A DNA stretch of 16,372 bases from Fidelibacterota bacterium (lineage in GTDB: Bacteria > Fidelibacterota > Marinisomatia > SCGC-AAA003-L08 > D37C17). Shown one piece after another: positions 1 through 7,713 of this stretch. A model generated the notes under the pieces. It was given only the letters and a program-made list of their open reading frames with translations. It was not told the origin of the DNA and did not search any database. The DNA lies in the NCBI GenBank assembly GCA_018671635.1, contig JABHHG010000232.1, positions 1 through 16,372 on the forward strand, in the 5' to 3' direction. A program made the translations under genes and the position numbers. How positions within the stretch are numbered: position 1 is the first letter of the stretch; the number at the start of each line of letters is the position of its first letter.

Positions 1-882
1 AACCACATCTTCACCTTGGGCATTTGCTAACCATTCACCATAAAATTGATTTTCTCCAGTGGCGGGATTTCGAGTAAATGCAACACCCGTTGCAGAGCCT
101 TCACCCATATTTCCAAAAACCATGGTTTGAACATTTACAGCTGTGCCCCAGTTACTGGGTATATTTTCAATTCGGCGATACGCTACGGCTCTTTTACCGT
201 TCCATGATTTGAATACAGCAGTTATAGCACCCCAAAGTTGAGTAGTGGGATCATCCGGAAACACTTCTCCCAATATATCCTTTACACATTCTTTATATAA
301 CTCAGAGATTTTTTTTAAATCTTCGGCGGTAAGGTCTATGTCTTCTGAATAATTGTGGGTAGATTTATAGTTTGTTAAAATTAATTCAAGTTGCTCTCGA
401 ATACCTTTTCCGTTTGTAGGTGTTAAGCCTTGAGCTTTTTCCATAACTACATCAGAATACATGGTAATTAATCGTCGATAGGCATCATATACAAACCGTT
501 CATCACCCGATTGTTGAATAAGTCCGGGGAGGGTTTTACTTGTCAATCCCACATTTAAAACGGTTTCCATCATTCCGGGCATAGATTGACGGGCGCCAGA
601 TCGTACTGAAACCAGTAATGGATTTGAAGTAGAACCAAATTTTTGGTTCATTGCAGTATCAATCTTTAATAAAGATTCTGTAAGTTGTTTTTTTAATTTT
701 GATGGAAATTCACCATTTTCCATATAATGGGTACACACTTCAGTGGTGATTGTAAATCCAGGTGGAACCGGAATTCCAAGACGAGTCATTTCAGCTAAAT
801 TAGCACCTTTACCACCCAATAAATCTTTTTGATGCACTGCACCATCCGCTTGGCCATCGCCAAAATAATACACAAATTTCAT
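1..882 (-). CDS. ppdK: Pyruvate, phosphate dikinase, N-terminal 294 residues (cut by window edge)
   Basis: PPDK interconverts pyruvate, ATP and phosphate with phosphoenolpyruvate, AMP and pyrophosphate in the cytoplasm. I translated the minus strand from ATG 882-880; the frame stays open for 294 codons to the window edge. The visible part is the nucleotide-binding N-terminal domain. It shows GGKGANLAEM near residue 23, PVPPGFTITTE at 38-48, SVRSGARQSMPGMMETVLN at 92-110 with the nucleotide-contacting Arg94, and GVAFTRNPATGE followed by NAQGEDVV at the cut. These are standard PPDK signatures. Family members run about 870-900 residues, so the phosphohistidine and PEP/pyruvate domains lie outside the window. 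A GAGG Shine-Dalgarno at 890-887 sits 4 bases from the start. The gene is divergent from the ABC importer across a 100-base gap. Direction of flux (gluconeogenic or glycolytic) cannot be told from the sequence. Confidence 0.96.
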   Translation of the reverse strand, partial: MKFVYYFGDGQADGAVHQKDLLGGKGANLAEMTRLGIPVPPGFTITTEVCTHYMENGEFPSKLKKQLTESLLKIDTAMNQKFGSTSNPLLVSVRSGARQSMPGMMETVLNVGLTSKTLPGLIQQSGDERFVYDAYRRLITMYSDVVMEKAQGLTPTNGKGIREQLELILTNYKSTHNYSEDIDLTAEDLKKISELYKECVKDILGEVFPDDPTTQLWGAITAVFKSWNGKRAVAYRRIENIPSNWGTAVNVQTMVFGNMGEGSATGVAFTRNPATGENQFYGEWLANAQGEDVV

Positions 883-940
883 GAAACCTCAATAAGATTG
901 AATTTGATTTTGCTGTACGAAGAGGTCATAAATTAGCAAT

Positions 941-970
941 TTGACGAAGAAATTCCTCATTTTTTATTAA
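941..970 (+). promoter_or_regulatory. Candidate sigma70-like promoter for the ABC importer operon
   Basis: A TTGACG hexamer (941-946) is followed after 18 bases by TATTAA (965-970), in the 100-base divergent gap between ppdK and the binding-protein gene. Transcription would begin near 977. That lies so close to the ATG at 983 that the later ATGs at 1010 or 1016 become more likely starts. The match is moderate and the region is AT-rich, so chance is a real possibility. Confidence 0.3.
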
Positions 971-1009
971 TAATATGTTGAAATGGATGAAGATAAATCT
1001 CATAAATTC

Positions 1010-2539
1010 ATGGGTATGTCATTCAAAATCTTTATCATTTTTACCCTAAGTTTTCTTGTGAATGGATGCGGAATTAAACCGAATCCCAATCAACTCAATT
1101 TGTATTTGCCAGGTGACCCTAAGAGCATAGACCCTGCCTATGCAACGGATGTAAGGACAGGTCAATTATGTGCATTATTATATGATAATTTAGTACGATT
1201 TGGCAAGGGTTCAGAGCTTCTACCTGGGTTAGCCCAAAATTGGGAAATTTCACCGGATGGCCTAAAATATAAATTTCAATTAAGAGACTCGGTATTTTTT
1301 CAGAATGGGAAAATATTTGAATGTTCAGATGTAAAAAAATCATTTGAAAGAATTTTGGATCCTCAAACCAATTCTCATAGAAAATGGTTATTCAAAAAAG
1401 TTATGGGTTCATCAGAATTTATTTCAGGAAAAGTAGATTCTGTATTGGGGTTTTCTTGTGTGGATGCAAATAATTTTAACATTAAGTTAAATCAACCGTT
1501 TGCGCCATTTATAGGATTTTTAGCTATGGCTTCGGCATCTATAATTCATGAAACTGAAACAGATGAAATGGTTGGTACGGGACCATGGAAACTAAAAGAA
1601 TGGATTCACGATGGTCATATTTTATTTGATAGAAATGAATGTTATTTCGATGGTGTTCCAAAATTAGAATCTCTTAAAATTAGAATTTTATCTGAAGCCC
1701 TGCCTCGAACGGCTGAATTTGTTACTGGTTATTTAGATATTATGGAAGTACCCGAATCTGAGTTTACACTGTGGATAAATGATCCAAAATGGGCACCAAA
1801 TATTAAATATCAAAATGATCTTAGTATTCACTATTTGGGATTAAACTGTTCTCGACCTCCATTTGATAATGTATTGGTTCGTCAAGCGGTAAATTATGCT
1901 ATCGATGTACAACGAATTATTGATAAAGTAAAAAATGGGAATGCCACCGCTGCTTCAGGACCTATACCTCCCGGATTAATTGAGCCATATCCAAAACTGA
2001 AATATGATTTTGACCCTCAATTAGCGAAAGAATTATTAAAAGAAGCCGGCTTTAAAGATGGTCTTGAAGTTGAATTGTGGCAAAGCCAATCGTCAGAATT
2101 ATTATATGTTACGGAAGCTATTCAAGCGCAATTAGAGGTTGTGGGTGTTCATGTAAAAATTATCCGAAACGATTGGAATTTATATAGTCAAGCAGTTTCA
2201 GAAGGTGTGCCGGATATGTATTATCGGTCGTGGTATGCAGATTATCCACATGCAGAAAACTTTTTAGCCCCACTGTTTGAATCTGAGGTAAGTCAAAAAC
2301 GATGGACACGATATTCTAAAAATGAAGTAGATGCATTAATCCAAAAAATTCAATCCACATCCAATGAAGAAGAGCAACAAAAATACATCCAAAATGCAAA
2401 TTTAATTCTAATAGACGATGCGCCATGGGTTTATCTTTGGCATACACGGACCGCCCATATTTCTCAACCAAATTTAAAAGGATGGTCGTCCAGTTTAATG
2501 TTTAATGCAGAAAAATATACACGGGTAACAAAGGAATGA
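1010..2539 (+). CDS. ABC transporter substrate-binding lipoprotein, family 5 (peptide/DppA-OppA type)
   Basis: This is the extracytoplasmic solute receptor of a peptide- or nickel-type ABC importer. After a hydrophobic stretch, the sequence Phe-Leu-Val-Asn-Gly-Cys is a plausible lipobox, so the protein is probably lipid-anchored. The mature part has the family 5 layout: LYLPGDPKSIDPA near the start, then LLPGLAQNWEISPDGLKYKF, a SDVKKSFERILDP segment, and late DAPWVYLWH. Length (about 510 residues) is normal. The frame is open from an ATG at 983, but that adds nine residues rich in Asp and Glu ahead of the signal peptide. I prefer ATG 1010 (or 1016), which gives a short n-region and the Cys at residue 20 (18 from 1016). 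No clear Shine-Dalgarno supports any of the three. The stop overlaps the next start (ATGA at 2536). The ligand is not identifiable: oligopeptides, dipeptides and nickel are all possible. Confidence 0.9.
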   Translation: MGMSFKIFIIFTLSFLVNGCGIKPNPNQLNLYLPGDPKSIDPAYATDVRTGQLCALLYDNLVRFGKGSELLPGLAQNWEISPDGLKYKFQLRDSVFFQNGKIFECSDVKKSFERILDPQTNSHRKWLFKKVMGSSEFISGKVDSVLGFSCVDANNFNIKLNQPFAPFIGFLAMASASIIHETETDEMVGTGPWKLKEWIHDGHILFDRNECYFDGVPKLESLKIRILSEALPRTAEFVTGYLDIMEVPESEFTLWINDPKWAPNIKYQNDLSIHYLGLNCSRPPFDNVLVRQAVNYAIDVQRIIDKVKNGNATAASGPIPPGLIEPYPKLKYDFDPQLAKELLKEAGFKDGLEVELWQSQSSELLYVTEAIQAQLEVVGVHVKIIRNDWNLYSQAVSEGVPDMYYRSWYADYPHAENFLAPLFESEVSQKRWTRYSKNEVDALIQKIQSTSNEEEQQKYIQNANLILIDDAPWVYLWHTRTAHISQPNLKGWSSSLMFNAEKYTRVTKE

Positions 2540-3468
2540 TTACCTTAATAATTAGACGAATTTTGCAAGGAATACCCGTTATTTTGGGAGTGATGACTAT
2601 TTCATTTTTGTTGATGAATGTAGCGCCGGGTGACCCTGTTCGAGCCATGGTGGGTGACTACTATGATGATATCACCGTAGAATCTTTAAGAGAAGAATTG
2701 GGGTTAAATGAATCTTTGGGAGTGCAATATATAAATTTCATTTCTAATGTGTGTAGCGGTGATTTGGGTAAATCTTTCATGACCCAAAGATTAGTGCTTG
2801 ACGATTTAAAACAGAAAGTCCCATTTACACTTCAGCTGGCATTGGGGGCCATGTTGATTGCGGTACCATTTGGCATTTTATTGGGCGTGTTCGCAGCCAT
2901 CAATAGGGGAAAATTAATTGATAGAATTTTGATTGTAGTTTCTTTGGCAGGCGTTTCTGCCCCTGTTTTTTGGATTGCACTATTACTCATACTTATTGTG
3001 GGGATTCATCTTCAATGGTTGCCACCTACCGGATTTGGTGGAATTAAATTTCTCATCTTACCAGCTATTGCATTAGGCACAAGGTCAATGACCATGCTTG
3101 CCCGAACATCCCGCGCTTATATGTTGGATGTCTTACAGGAAGACTATATCCGCACCGCCATTGCGAAAGGTTTATCTCAACGTATTGTATTATTTAAACA
3201 TGGATTACGTAATGTTCTTATTCCGCTAATAACCATTATTGCCGCAGATTTCGGTAGCTATCTTTCGGGGGCGGTGTTGACAGAGTCCATTTTTGGATGG
3301 CCCGGCGTGGGTCGGTTTGCCTTAAATGCGATTATGAAAAGAGACTTCCCTGTGATTCAGGGGAGTGTATTATTTATGGCCCTCATTTTTGTAGTGATAA
3401 ATATTATTGTGGATATTTGCTATGCGTGGTCAGATCCACGGGTACGAGAAACATTGATTCATGAGTAA
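2536..3468 (+). CDS. ABC transporter permease, DppB/OppB family
   Basis: This is the first of two inner-membrane permease subunits of the peptide-type importer. It opens with the DppB N-terminal signature: a basic start, a transmembrane helix at about 10-28, then NVAPGDPVRAMVG. Further helices fall at about 100-122, 130-158, 171-188, 228-250 and 278-297. The cytoplasmic EAA-type coupling loop, which contacts the ATPase, lies around 203-225 (EDYIRTAIAKGLS followed by HGLRNVLIP). ESIFGWPGVGR at 250-260 is typical of the family. The 310-residue length is normal. Its ATG overlaps the stop of the binding-protein gene by 4 bases, and its end overlaps the next permease by 8 bases, so the three genes are translationally coupled. 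Confidence 0.95.
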   Translation: MITLIIRRILQGIPVILGVMTISFLLMNVAPGDPVRAMVGDYYDDITVESLREELGLNESLGVQYINFISNVCSGDLGKSFMTQRLVLDDLKQKVPFTLQLALGAMLIAVPFGILLGVFAAINRGKLIDRILIVVSLAGVSAPVFWIALLLILIVGIHLQWLPPTGFGGIKFLILPAIALGTRSMTMLARTSRAYMLDVLQEDYIRTAIAKGLSQRIVLFKHGLRNVLIPLITIIAADFGSYLSGAVLTESIFGWPGVGRFALNAIMKRDFPVIQGSVLFMALIFVVINIIVDICYAWSDPRVRETLIHE

Positions 3469-4288
3469 AATATTTAATACGTTATTAAAAGATAGACCCT
3501 CTCAATTGGGACTCATATTACTTTTCATTCTATTAATTACGGCCAGTTTATCTGGATTTATAAATACGGAGAATATTCAAAGTTTAGATCATCGATTATT
3601 GCCTTCTGGGGAATCAAAACATCTGCTGGGGACGGACCATTTTGGCAGAGATATTTTACTTCGTATTGTTGTGGGGGCAGGCATTTCTTTAAAAGTGGGA
3701 TTGTTAGCAAGCTCCATTTCATTAATAATGGGAATTCTTCTAGGATTAATAGCCGGTTATTTTGGGAAATGGGTGGATACCCTCATTATGCGGTTCACAG
3801 ATATCATGATGGCATTTCCGGTTTTACTATTTTTAATTGCCATCTCGGCCACATTTGAACCGGGCATCAATACGGCCATGATTGCCATTGGTGCAGTGAG
3901 CTGGCCTCCCATGGCACGACTCATGCGAAGTCAAGTGTTAATGTTAAAATCCAGAGAGTTCATTTCTTCTGCAGAAGCATTGGGATTTTCACATTCACGG
4001 ATTTTATTTTTTCACATTCTACCAAACTGTTTAGCGCCTATAATTGTAACCTTTACTTTGGGAATTTCTGGCGCCATTATGGCGGAGGCGAGTTTATCAT
4101 TTTTAGGATTAGGCGTTCAACCGCCCACACCCAGTTGGGGGTCTATGATAAATGAGGGGAAAGATTTTTTACGTATTGCCCCCGGCATTTCCGTGTACCC
4201 GGGGATTGCCATTGCCATTACCGTGCTGGCATTTAATTTAGTAGGAGAAGGCTTGCGAGATGCATTAGATGTAAAACTGGAAAAGTGA
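3461..4288 (+). CDS. ABC transporter permease, DppC/OppC family
   Basis: This is the second permease subunit, partner of the DppB-like protein just upstream. It has an N-terminal helix at about 15-33, the conserved family segment HLLGTDHFGRDILLRI, a core of four to five helices, and an EAA-type coupling loop (EFISSAEALGFS, then FFHILPNCLAPI). The late segment EASLSFLGLGVQPPTPSWG is diagnostic of DppC/OppC. The 275-residue length is on the short side but complete. It begins inside the last codons of the upstream permease. No ATP-binding subunit follows: the next gene is a SpoVG-family protein after an 80-base gap. The ATPase must therefore be encoded elsewhere. Confidence 0.95.
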   Translation: MSKIFNTLLKDRPSQLGLILLFILLITASLSGFINTENIQSLDHRLLPSGESKHLLGTDHFGRDILLRIVVGAGISLKVGLLASSISLIMGILLGLIAGYFGKWVDTLIMRFTDIMMAFPVLLFLIAISATFEPGINTAMIAIGAVSWPPMARLMRSQVLMLKSREFISSAEALGFSHSRILFFHILPNCLAPIIVTFTLGISGAIMAEASLSFLGLGVQPPTPSWGSMINEGKDFLRIAPGISVYPGIAIAITVLAFNLVGEGLRDALDVKLEK

Positions 4289-4331
4289 TGAATTTTTACG
4301 ATTCCCACATTGTTAAACATGCCAAAGTCTC

Positions 4332-4344
4332 AGTAAATTTTACT
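4332..4344. promoter_or_regulatory. 13-base palindrome in the leader of the spoVG-crcB-sdh run
   Basis: AGTAAA, one T, TTTACT forms a perfect inverted repeat 12 bases before the Shine-Dalgarno of the SpoVG gene. Weak promoter-like hexamers surround it: TTGTTA at 4310 and TAAATT at 4334, 18 bases apart, and TACACT at 4344. A repressor operator at the promoter of the five-gene run would fit the position. A chance palindrome in AT-rich DNA is just as possible. Confidence 0.22.
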
Positions 4345-4355
4345 ACACTCTAGAT

Positions 4356-4360
4356 AAGGA
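4356..4360 (+). promoter_or_regulatory. Shine-Dalgarno that fixes the TTG start of the SpoVG-family gene
   Basis: AAGGA lies 8 bases upstream of TTG 4369, the expected spacing. The next in-frame ATG (4384) would be 23 bases away and would remove the first residues of the SpoVG fold. Confidence 0.6.
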
Positions 4361-4368
4361 ATTTACCA

Positions 4369-4746
4369 TTGAAAATTGACAGAATGAACAAAGGCAGTTG
4401 GGGAAAAATCAGAGCATTTTTTGATCTTAGAACCGAAGAAGGTTTTACCATGAAAGGCTTCAAATTAGTTGAAGGCATTAACGGATTATTCGTTGGCTTT
4501 CCCAGTCAAAAGGGTAGTGATGATGAATATCGTGATACTATTTGGGCTGAACGTGAGCTAAAAGATCAAGTGACACAAATGGCGGTGAAAGTATATGGTC
4601 AAGATATTATGACACCCGCTCCCGGTTCTCAAGCGCCGACTTCCACATCAGAATCCAATATGAATAGTGGGTTTACACCACCCATGCCATCAAACGAAGA
4701 TGTATCCACGGTAGAACCTTTTTCTGACGAAGATATCCCCTTTTAG
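4369..4746 (+). CDS. SpoVG-family nucleic-acid-binding protein with an SSB-like C-terminal tip
   Basis: Residues 1-80 match the SpoVG family. The pattern GKIRAFFDLRTEEGF, then VEGINGLFVGFPSQK, then a D-E-Y-R-D-T segment mirrors the SpoVG core around its VIDGNNGLFVAMPSKR-type motif. SpoVG proteins are small site-specific DNA/RNA-binding regulators, first described in sporulating Gram-positives but widespread. Translation starts at TTG 4369, supported by AAGGA 8 bases upstream. Residues 81-115 form a low-complexity linker rich in Pro, Ser, Thr and Asn. The protein then ends in Glu-Pro-Phe-Ser-Asp-Glu-Asp-Ile-Pro-Phe, very like the acidic tip by which SSB recruits repair and replication proteins (Asp-Asp-Asp-Ile-Pro-Phe in E. 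coli). The tail is directly visible; partner recruitment is inferred. It is not itself an OB-fold SSB by sequence. The crcB start codon follows the stop with no gap. Confidence 0.85.
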   Translation: MKIDRMNKGSWGKIRAFFDLRTEEGFTMKGFKLVEGINGLFVGFPSQKGSDDEYRDTIWAERELKDQVTQMAVKVYGQDIMTPAPGSQAPTSTSESNMNSGFTPPMPSNEDVSTVEPFSDEDIPF

Positions 4747-5118
4747 TTGAAGTCAATTTTGTGGGTAGGAATGGGCGGCTTTATTGGCGCTTCGTTGCGC
4801 TATATCTCTAGTTTAGGGTTGGATAAACTCTACCCCTCTCCATTTCCATCCAGTACATTTCTCATTAATTTTTTAGGATGCTTACTCTTGGGGTTATTAA
4901 TGAATATGGGAATTACAAATACTGAGTCTTGGCCTGCAAAAGAGTTTTTGACCATCGGTATCTTGGGTGGATTCACCACCTTTTCAACTTTTGGTATGGA
5001 GTCATTTCGACTCATGGAAACAGGACAATTAGTGACAGCATTATTCTATATAGTGGGTAGTGTAATTGCAGGAATTTTTGGAATTTGGTTGAGTCAGTTT
5101 TTAGCCAAACAAATTTAA
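4747..5118 (+). CDS. crcB: Fluoride channel CrcB/Fluc
   Basis: CrcB (Fluc) is a small dual-topology membrane protein whose dimer lets fluoride leave the cell. The 123 residues hold four hydrophobic helices and the family signatures: GGFIGASLRY near the N-terminus with its conserved Arg, FLINFLGCLLLG with the conserved Asn in helix 2, and GGFTTFSTFGME in helix 3. That last segment contains the broken-helix TTFSTF segment and the Phe residues that line the fluoride path. Length is typical. The start is TTG 4747, directly after the TAG of the SpoVG gene, giving Met-Lys-Ser-Ile-Leu. No later start would keep helix 1 intact. The gene is coupled to its upstream neighbour and ends 13 bases before sdhC. 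I see no fluoride riboswitch upstream, so fluoride-responsive control is not indicated. Confidence 0.95.
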   Translation: MKSILWVGMGGFIGASLRYISSLGLDKLYPSPFPSSTFLINFLGCLLLGLLMNMGITNTESWPAKEFLTIGILGGFTTFSTFGMESFRLMETGQLVTALFYIVGSVIAGIFGIWLSQFLAKQI

Positions 5119-5131
5119 TTCAGGAGAATCA

Positions 5132-5800
5132 ATGAACTGGTTAACAACATTTATGAACTCGTCTATTGGGAAGAAATTCACCATGGGGACTTCGGGTTTA
5201 TTATTATGTCTATTTATTGCGCAGCATTTGGTGGGCAATATGATGCTTTTTGGTGGAGAAGCATTATTTAATTCGTATGTGGCAACATTGAGCGCCTTTA
5301 AACCATTGGTTCGAATTATTGAGGTTATAATTTCCATCATTTTTCTCTCTCATATTATTAGTGGGATTCGTCTAACCTTAGATAATAAGCGTGCAAATTC
5401 TTCTTCATATAATGTGAATACAGGCTCTGAAACCAGTAGTTTTTCTTCGCGAACCATGGCGATTACTGGCAGTGTGGTTTTCATATTTGTGATAATGCAT
5501 CTCTCTACAATTTGGTATCGATTTCAGTTAGTTCATGGAAGCGGTAGTTATTATGATATTATATTGGGTGATGCGGTTGGTTTTGGGAATCCTATTTATG
5601 CAGCTTTTTATGTGGTGGCTATGATATTAATGGGTGTTCATCTCAAGCATGGATTTCAATCTGCATTTCAAACATTTGGTGTTTCAGATAGTCGATATAA
5701 AGGTTTGATTGAAAAGATGAGCATGATATTTTGGTTAGTAATCCCTGCAGGATTTACATGGATTGCCCTGTGGTTTGGCTTTATTGCGGAGGCTATATAA
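5132..5800 (+). CDS. sdhC: Succinate dehydrogenase cytochrome b subunit, b558 family (SdhC)
   Basis: This is the membrane anchor of succinate dehydrogenase (or quinol:fumarate reductase) and carries electrons to the quinone pool. The 222 residues form five helices, the single-subunit b558 architecture, so no sdhD is needed. Four histidines fall where the diheme Wolinella FrdC-type subunit has its heme ligands: His32 (QHLVGN), His74 (LSHIISG), His123 (IMHLSTIW) and His170 (MGVHLKHG). Two b hemes are therefore likely. The start ATG 5132 has AGGAG at 5122-5126, a good Shine-Dalgarno. The gene ends in TAATG, overlapping the sdhA start by one base. Direction of reaction in the cell (succinate oxidation or fumarate reduction) cannot be decided from sequence; the family serves both. 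Confidence 0.95.
   Translation: MNWLTTFMNSSIGKKFTMGTSGLLLCLFIAQHLVGNMMLFGGEALFNSYVATLSAFKPLVRIIEVIISIIFLSHIISGIRLTLDNKRANSSSYNVNTGSETSSFSSRTMAITGSVVFIFVIMHLSTIWYRFQLVHGSGSYYDIILGDAVGFGNPIYAAFYVVAMILMGVHLKHGFQSAFQTFGVSDSRYKGLIEKMSMIFWLVIPAGFTWIALWFGFIAEAI
5788..5792 (+). promoter_or_regulatory. Shine-Dalgarno that fixes the sdhA start
   Basis: GGAGG lies inside the end of sdhC, 7 bases before ATG 5800. The sdhA frame is open back to an ATG at 5731, but the extra 23 residues would be an out-of-frame reading of sdhC with no resemblance to SdhA, so 5800 is the start. Confidence 0.7.
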
Positions 5801-7713
5801 TGGCTTTTAATTCTAATATACCCGAAGGTCCATTAAAAGATAAATGGACAGACCATCTTTTCAATATGAAATTGGTAAATCCTTCCAATAAACGAAAATA
5901 TAAAATTATTGTGGTGGGTACGGGTCTTGCCGGTGGTTCTGCTGCTGCAACACTTGCAGAATTAGGCTATAATGTAGAGGCCTTTTCGTATCATGAATCT
6001 CCACGTCGGGCCCATAGTATTGCGGCACAAGGTGGAATCAATGCGGCAAAAAATTACCCTAATGATGGTGATTCTATTTATCGTTTATTTTACGACACCA
6101 TTAAAGGTGGAGACTATCGTGCCCGTGAAGCAAATGTTCATCGGTTGGCAGAAATCAGTAATAATATTATTGATCAATGTGTGGCACAAGGGGTTCCTTT
6201 TGCACGTGAATATGGTGGTTTGTTAGATAATCGTTCATTTGGTGGCGCGCAAGTTTCCCGAACATTTTATGCCCGTGGACAGACTGGACAACAGTTGTTA
6301 TTAGGAGCATATTCTGCGTTAACTCGTCAAATGAAAACGGGAAATGTTAAATTTCACCCTCGCCATGAAATGTTAGATTTGGTAATGGTTGATGATAAAG
6401 CACGTGGAATTATCACCCGAAATTTAGAAACAGGTGAAATTAAGTCCCATGCTGCCGATGCTGTAATTTTAGCCACTGGTGGTTATGGAAATGTTTTCTA
6501 TCTATCCACAAATGCCATGGCAAGTAATGCCACAGCCGCATGGAGAGCCCACAGAAAAGGGGCATATTTTGCTAATCCTTGTTTTACACAAATTCACCCA
6601 ACTTGTATTCCAGTTTCCAGTGAGCATCAATCCAAGCTCACATTAATGAGTGAAAGTTTGCGTAATGATGGTCGTGTGTGGGTACCTAAAGAAAAGGGTG
6701 ATAAGCGTAAGGCAAGTGAAATACCTGAAAATGAAAGAGATTATTATCTAGAAAGAATGTACCCATCATTTGGAAATTTAGTTCCCCGTGATGTTGCATC
6801 TCGTCGTGCTAAAAATATGTGTGATGCTGGCCATGGCGTAGGCGAAACAGGCTTGGCTGTTTATCTTGATTTTAGTGATGTGATTAGCCGTAACGGACAA
6901 GAATGGGTTGCTGAGAAATATGGTAACTTATTTGATATGTATAAGCAAATTACGGGTGAAAATCCGTACGAAGGTCCAATGATGATTTACCCTGCAGTAC
7001 ATTATACCATGGGTGGTTTATGGGTGGATTATAACTTGATGTCATCCATTGAAGGGCTACATGTGTTGGGAGAGGCTAACTTTTCTGATCATGGCGCAAA
7101 TCGTTTAGGTGCCAGTGCGTTGATGCAAGGGTTGGCTGACGGTTATTTTGTAATTCCATATACCATTGGTAATTATTTAGCATCAAATAAATTGGTGGAT
7201 ATTGATACTAATCATCCTGCATTTAAAGATGCCGAAGATAAACTCAAAGAATCAAATGATAAACTATTTGCCATAAAAGGCAGTCGTACTGTTGATGATT
7301 TCCATAAAGAATTAGGGAAGATAATGTGGGAATATGTGGGCATGGCACGAAACAAAGAAGGTTTAGAAAAAGCCTTAGTTGAGATTCCCAAACTGCGTAA
7401 AGAATTTTGGAAAGATGTAAAAATTCCAGGAAGCGAAACTGAGTTAAATCCTGAATTAGAAAAAGCTGGCCGGTTGGCCGACTTTTTAGAATTGGGTGAA
7501 CTGATGGCACGAGATGCATTGAATCGTGAAGAGTCCTGTGGAGGTCATTTTAGACAAGAATTTCAAACTGAAGAGAATGAGGCTAAACGAAATGATGCCG
7601 ATTTCACCTTTGCTGCTGCATGGGAGTATAAAGGTGAAAATCAAACGCCAGAACTCCATAAAGAAGACCTCAATTTTGAACATGTTAAACTCACCACAAG
7701 GAGTTATAAATAA
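5800..7713 (+). CDS. sdhA: Succinate dehydrogenase/fumarate reductase flavoprotein subunit (SdhA)
   Basis: The 637-residue catalytic subunit oxidises succinate to fumarate on a covalently bound FAD. The dinucleotide fold is at 36-57 (IVVGTGLAGGSAAATLAELGY). HSIAAQGGIN at 72-81 carries His72, the expected covalent flavin ligand. Substrate-site residues are visible: His266 in the His-Pro-Thr motif, Arg330 in PRDVASR, the HYTMGG segment, and NRLGASAL near the end of the flavin domain. SESLRNDGR and the long C-terminal domain ending in EHVKLTTRSYK are typical of the Bacteroidetes-type (class B) enzymes that pair with b558 anchors. The start is ATG 5800, overlapping the sdhC stop by one base, with GGAGG upstream. 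The stop overlaps the sdhB start by one base, so the three subunits are translationally coupled. Confidence 0.97.
   Translation: MAFNSNIPEGPLKDKWTDHLFNMKLVNPSNKRKYKIIVVGTGLAGGSAAATLAELGYNVEAFSYHESPRRAHSIAAQGGINAAKNYPNDGDSIYRLFYDTIKGGDYRAREANVHRLAEISNNIIDQCVAQGVPFAREYGGLLDNRSFGGAQVSRTFYARGQTGQQLLLGAYSALTRQMKTGNVKFHPRHEMLDLVMVDDKARGIITRNLETGEIKSHAADAVILATGGYGNVFYLSTNAMASNATAAWRAHRKGAYFANPCFTQIHPTCIPVSSEHQSKLTLMSESLRNDGRVWVPKEKGDKRKASEIPENERDYYLERMYPSFGNLVPRDVASRRAKNMCDAGHGVGETGLAVYLDFSDVISRNGQEWVAEKYGNLFDMYKQITGENPYEGPMMIYPAVHYTMGGLWVDYNLMSSIEGLHVLGEANFSDHGANRLGASALMQGLADGYFVIPYTIGNYLASNKLVDIDTNHPAFKDAEDKLKESNDKLFAIKGSRTVDDFHKELGKIMWEYVGMARNKEGLEKALVEIPKLRKEFWKDVKIPGSETELNPELEKAGRLADFLELGELMARDALNREESCGGHFRQEFQTEENEAKRNDADFTFAAAWEYKGENQTPELHKEDLNFEHVKLTTRSYK

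Noticed and set aside
4289..4368. Possible fluoride riboswitch upstream of the crcB run
   Set aside because: I could not find the conserved pseudoknot sequence of the crcB motif here, and crcB is second in its run, directly after spoVG.
4369..4746. Reading the SpoVG-family gene as a true OB-fold SSB because of its tail
   Set aside because: The core lacks SSB OB-fold features and matches the SpoVG pattern instead; only the C-terminal tip is SSB-like.
5731..5799. Longer sdhA start giving 660 residues
   Set aside because: The extra 23 residues are an out-of-frame reading of the end of sdhC; ATG 5800 has GGAGG at the right distance and the usual TAATG coupling.
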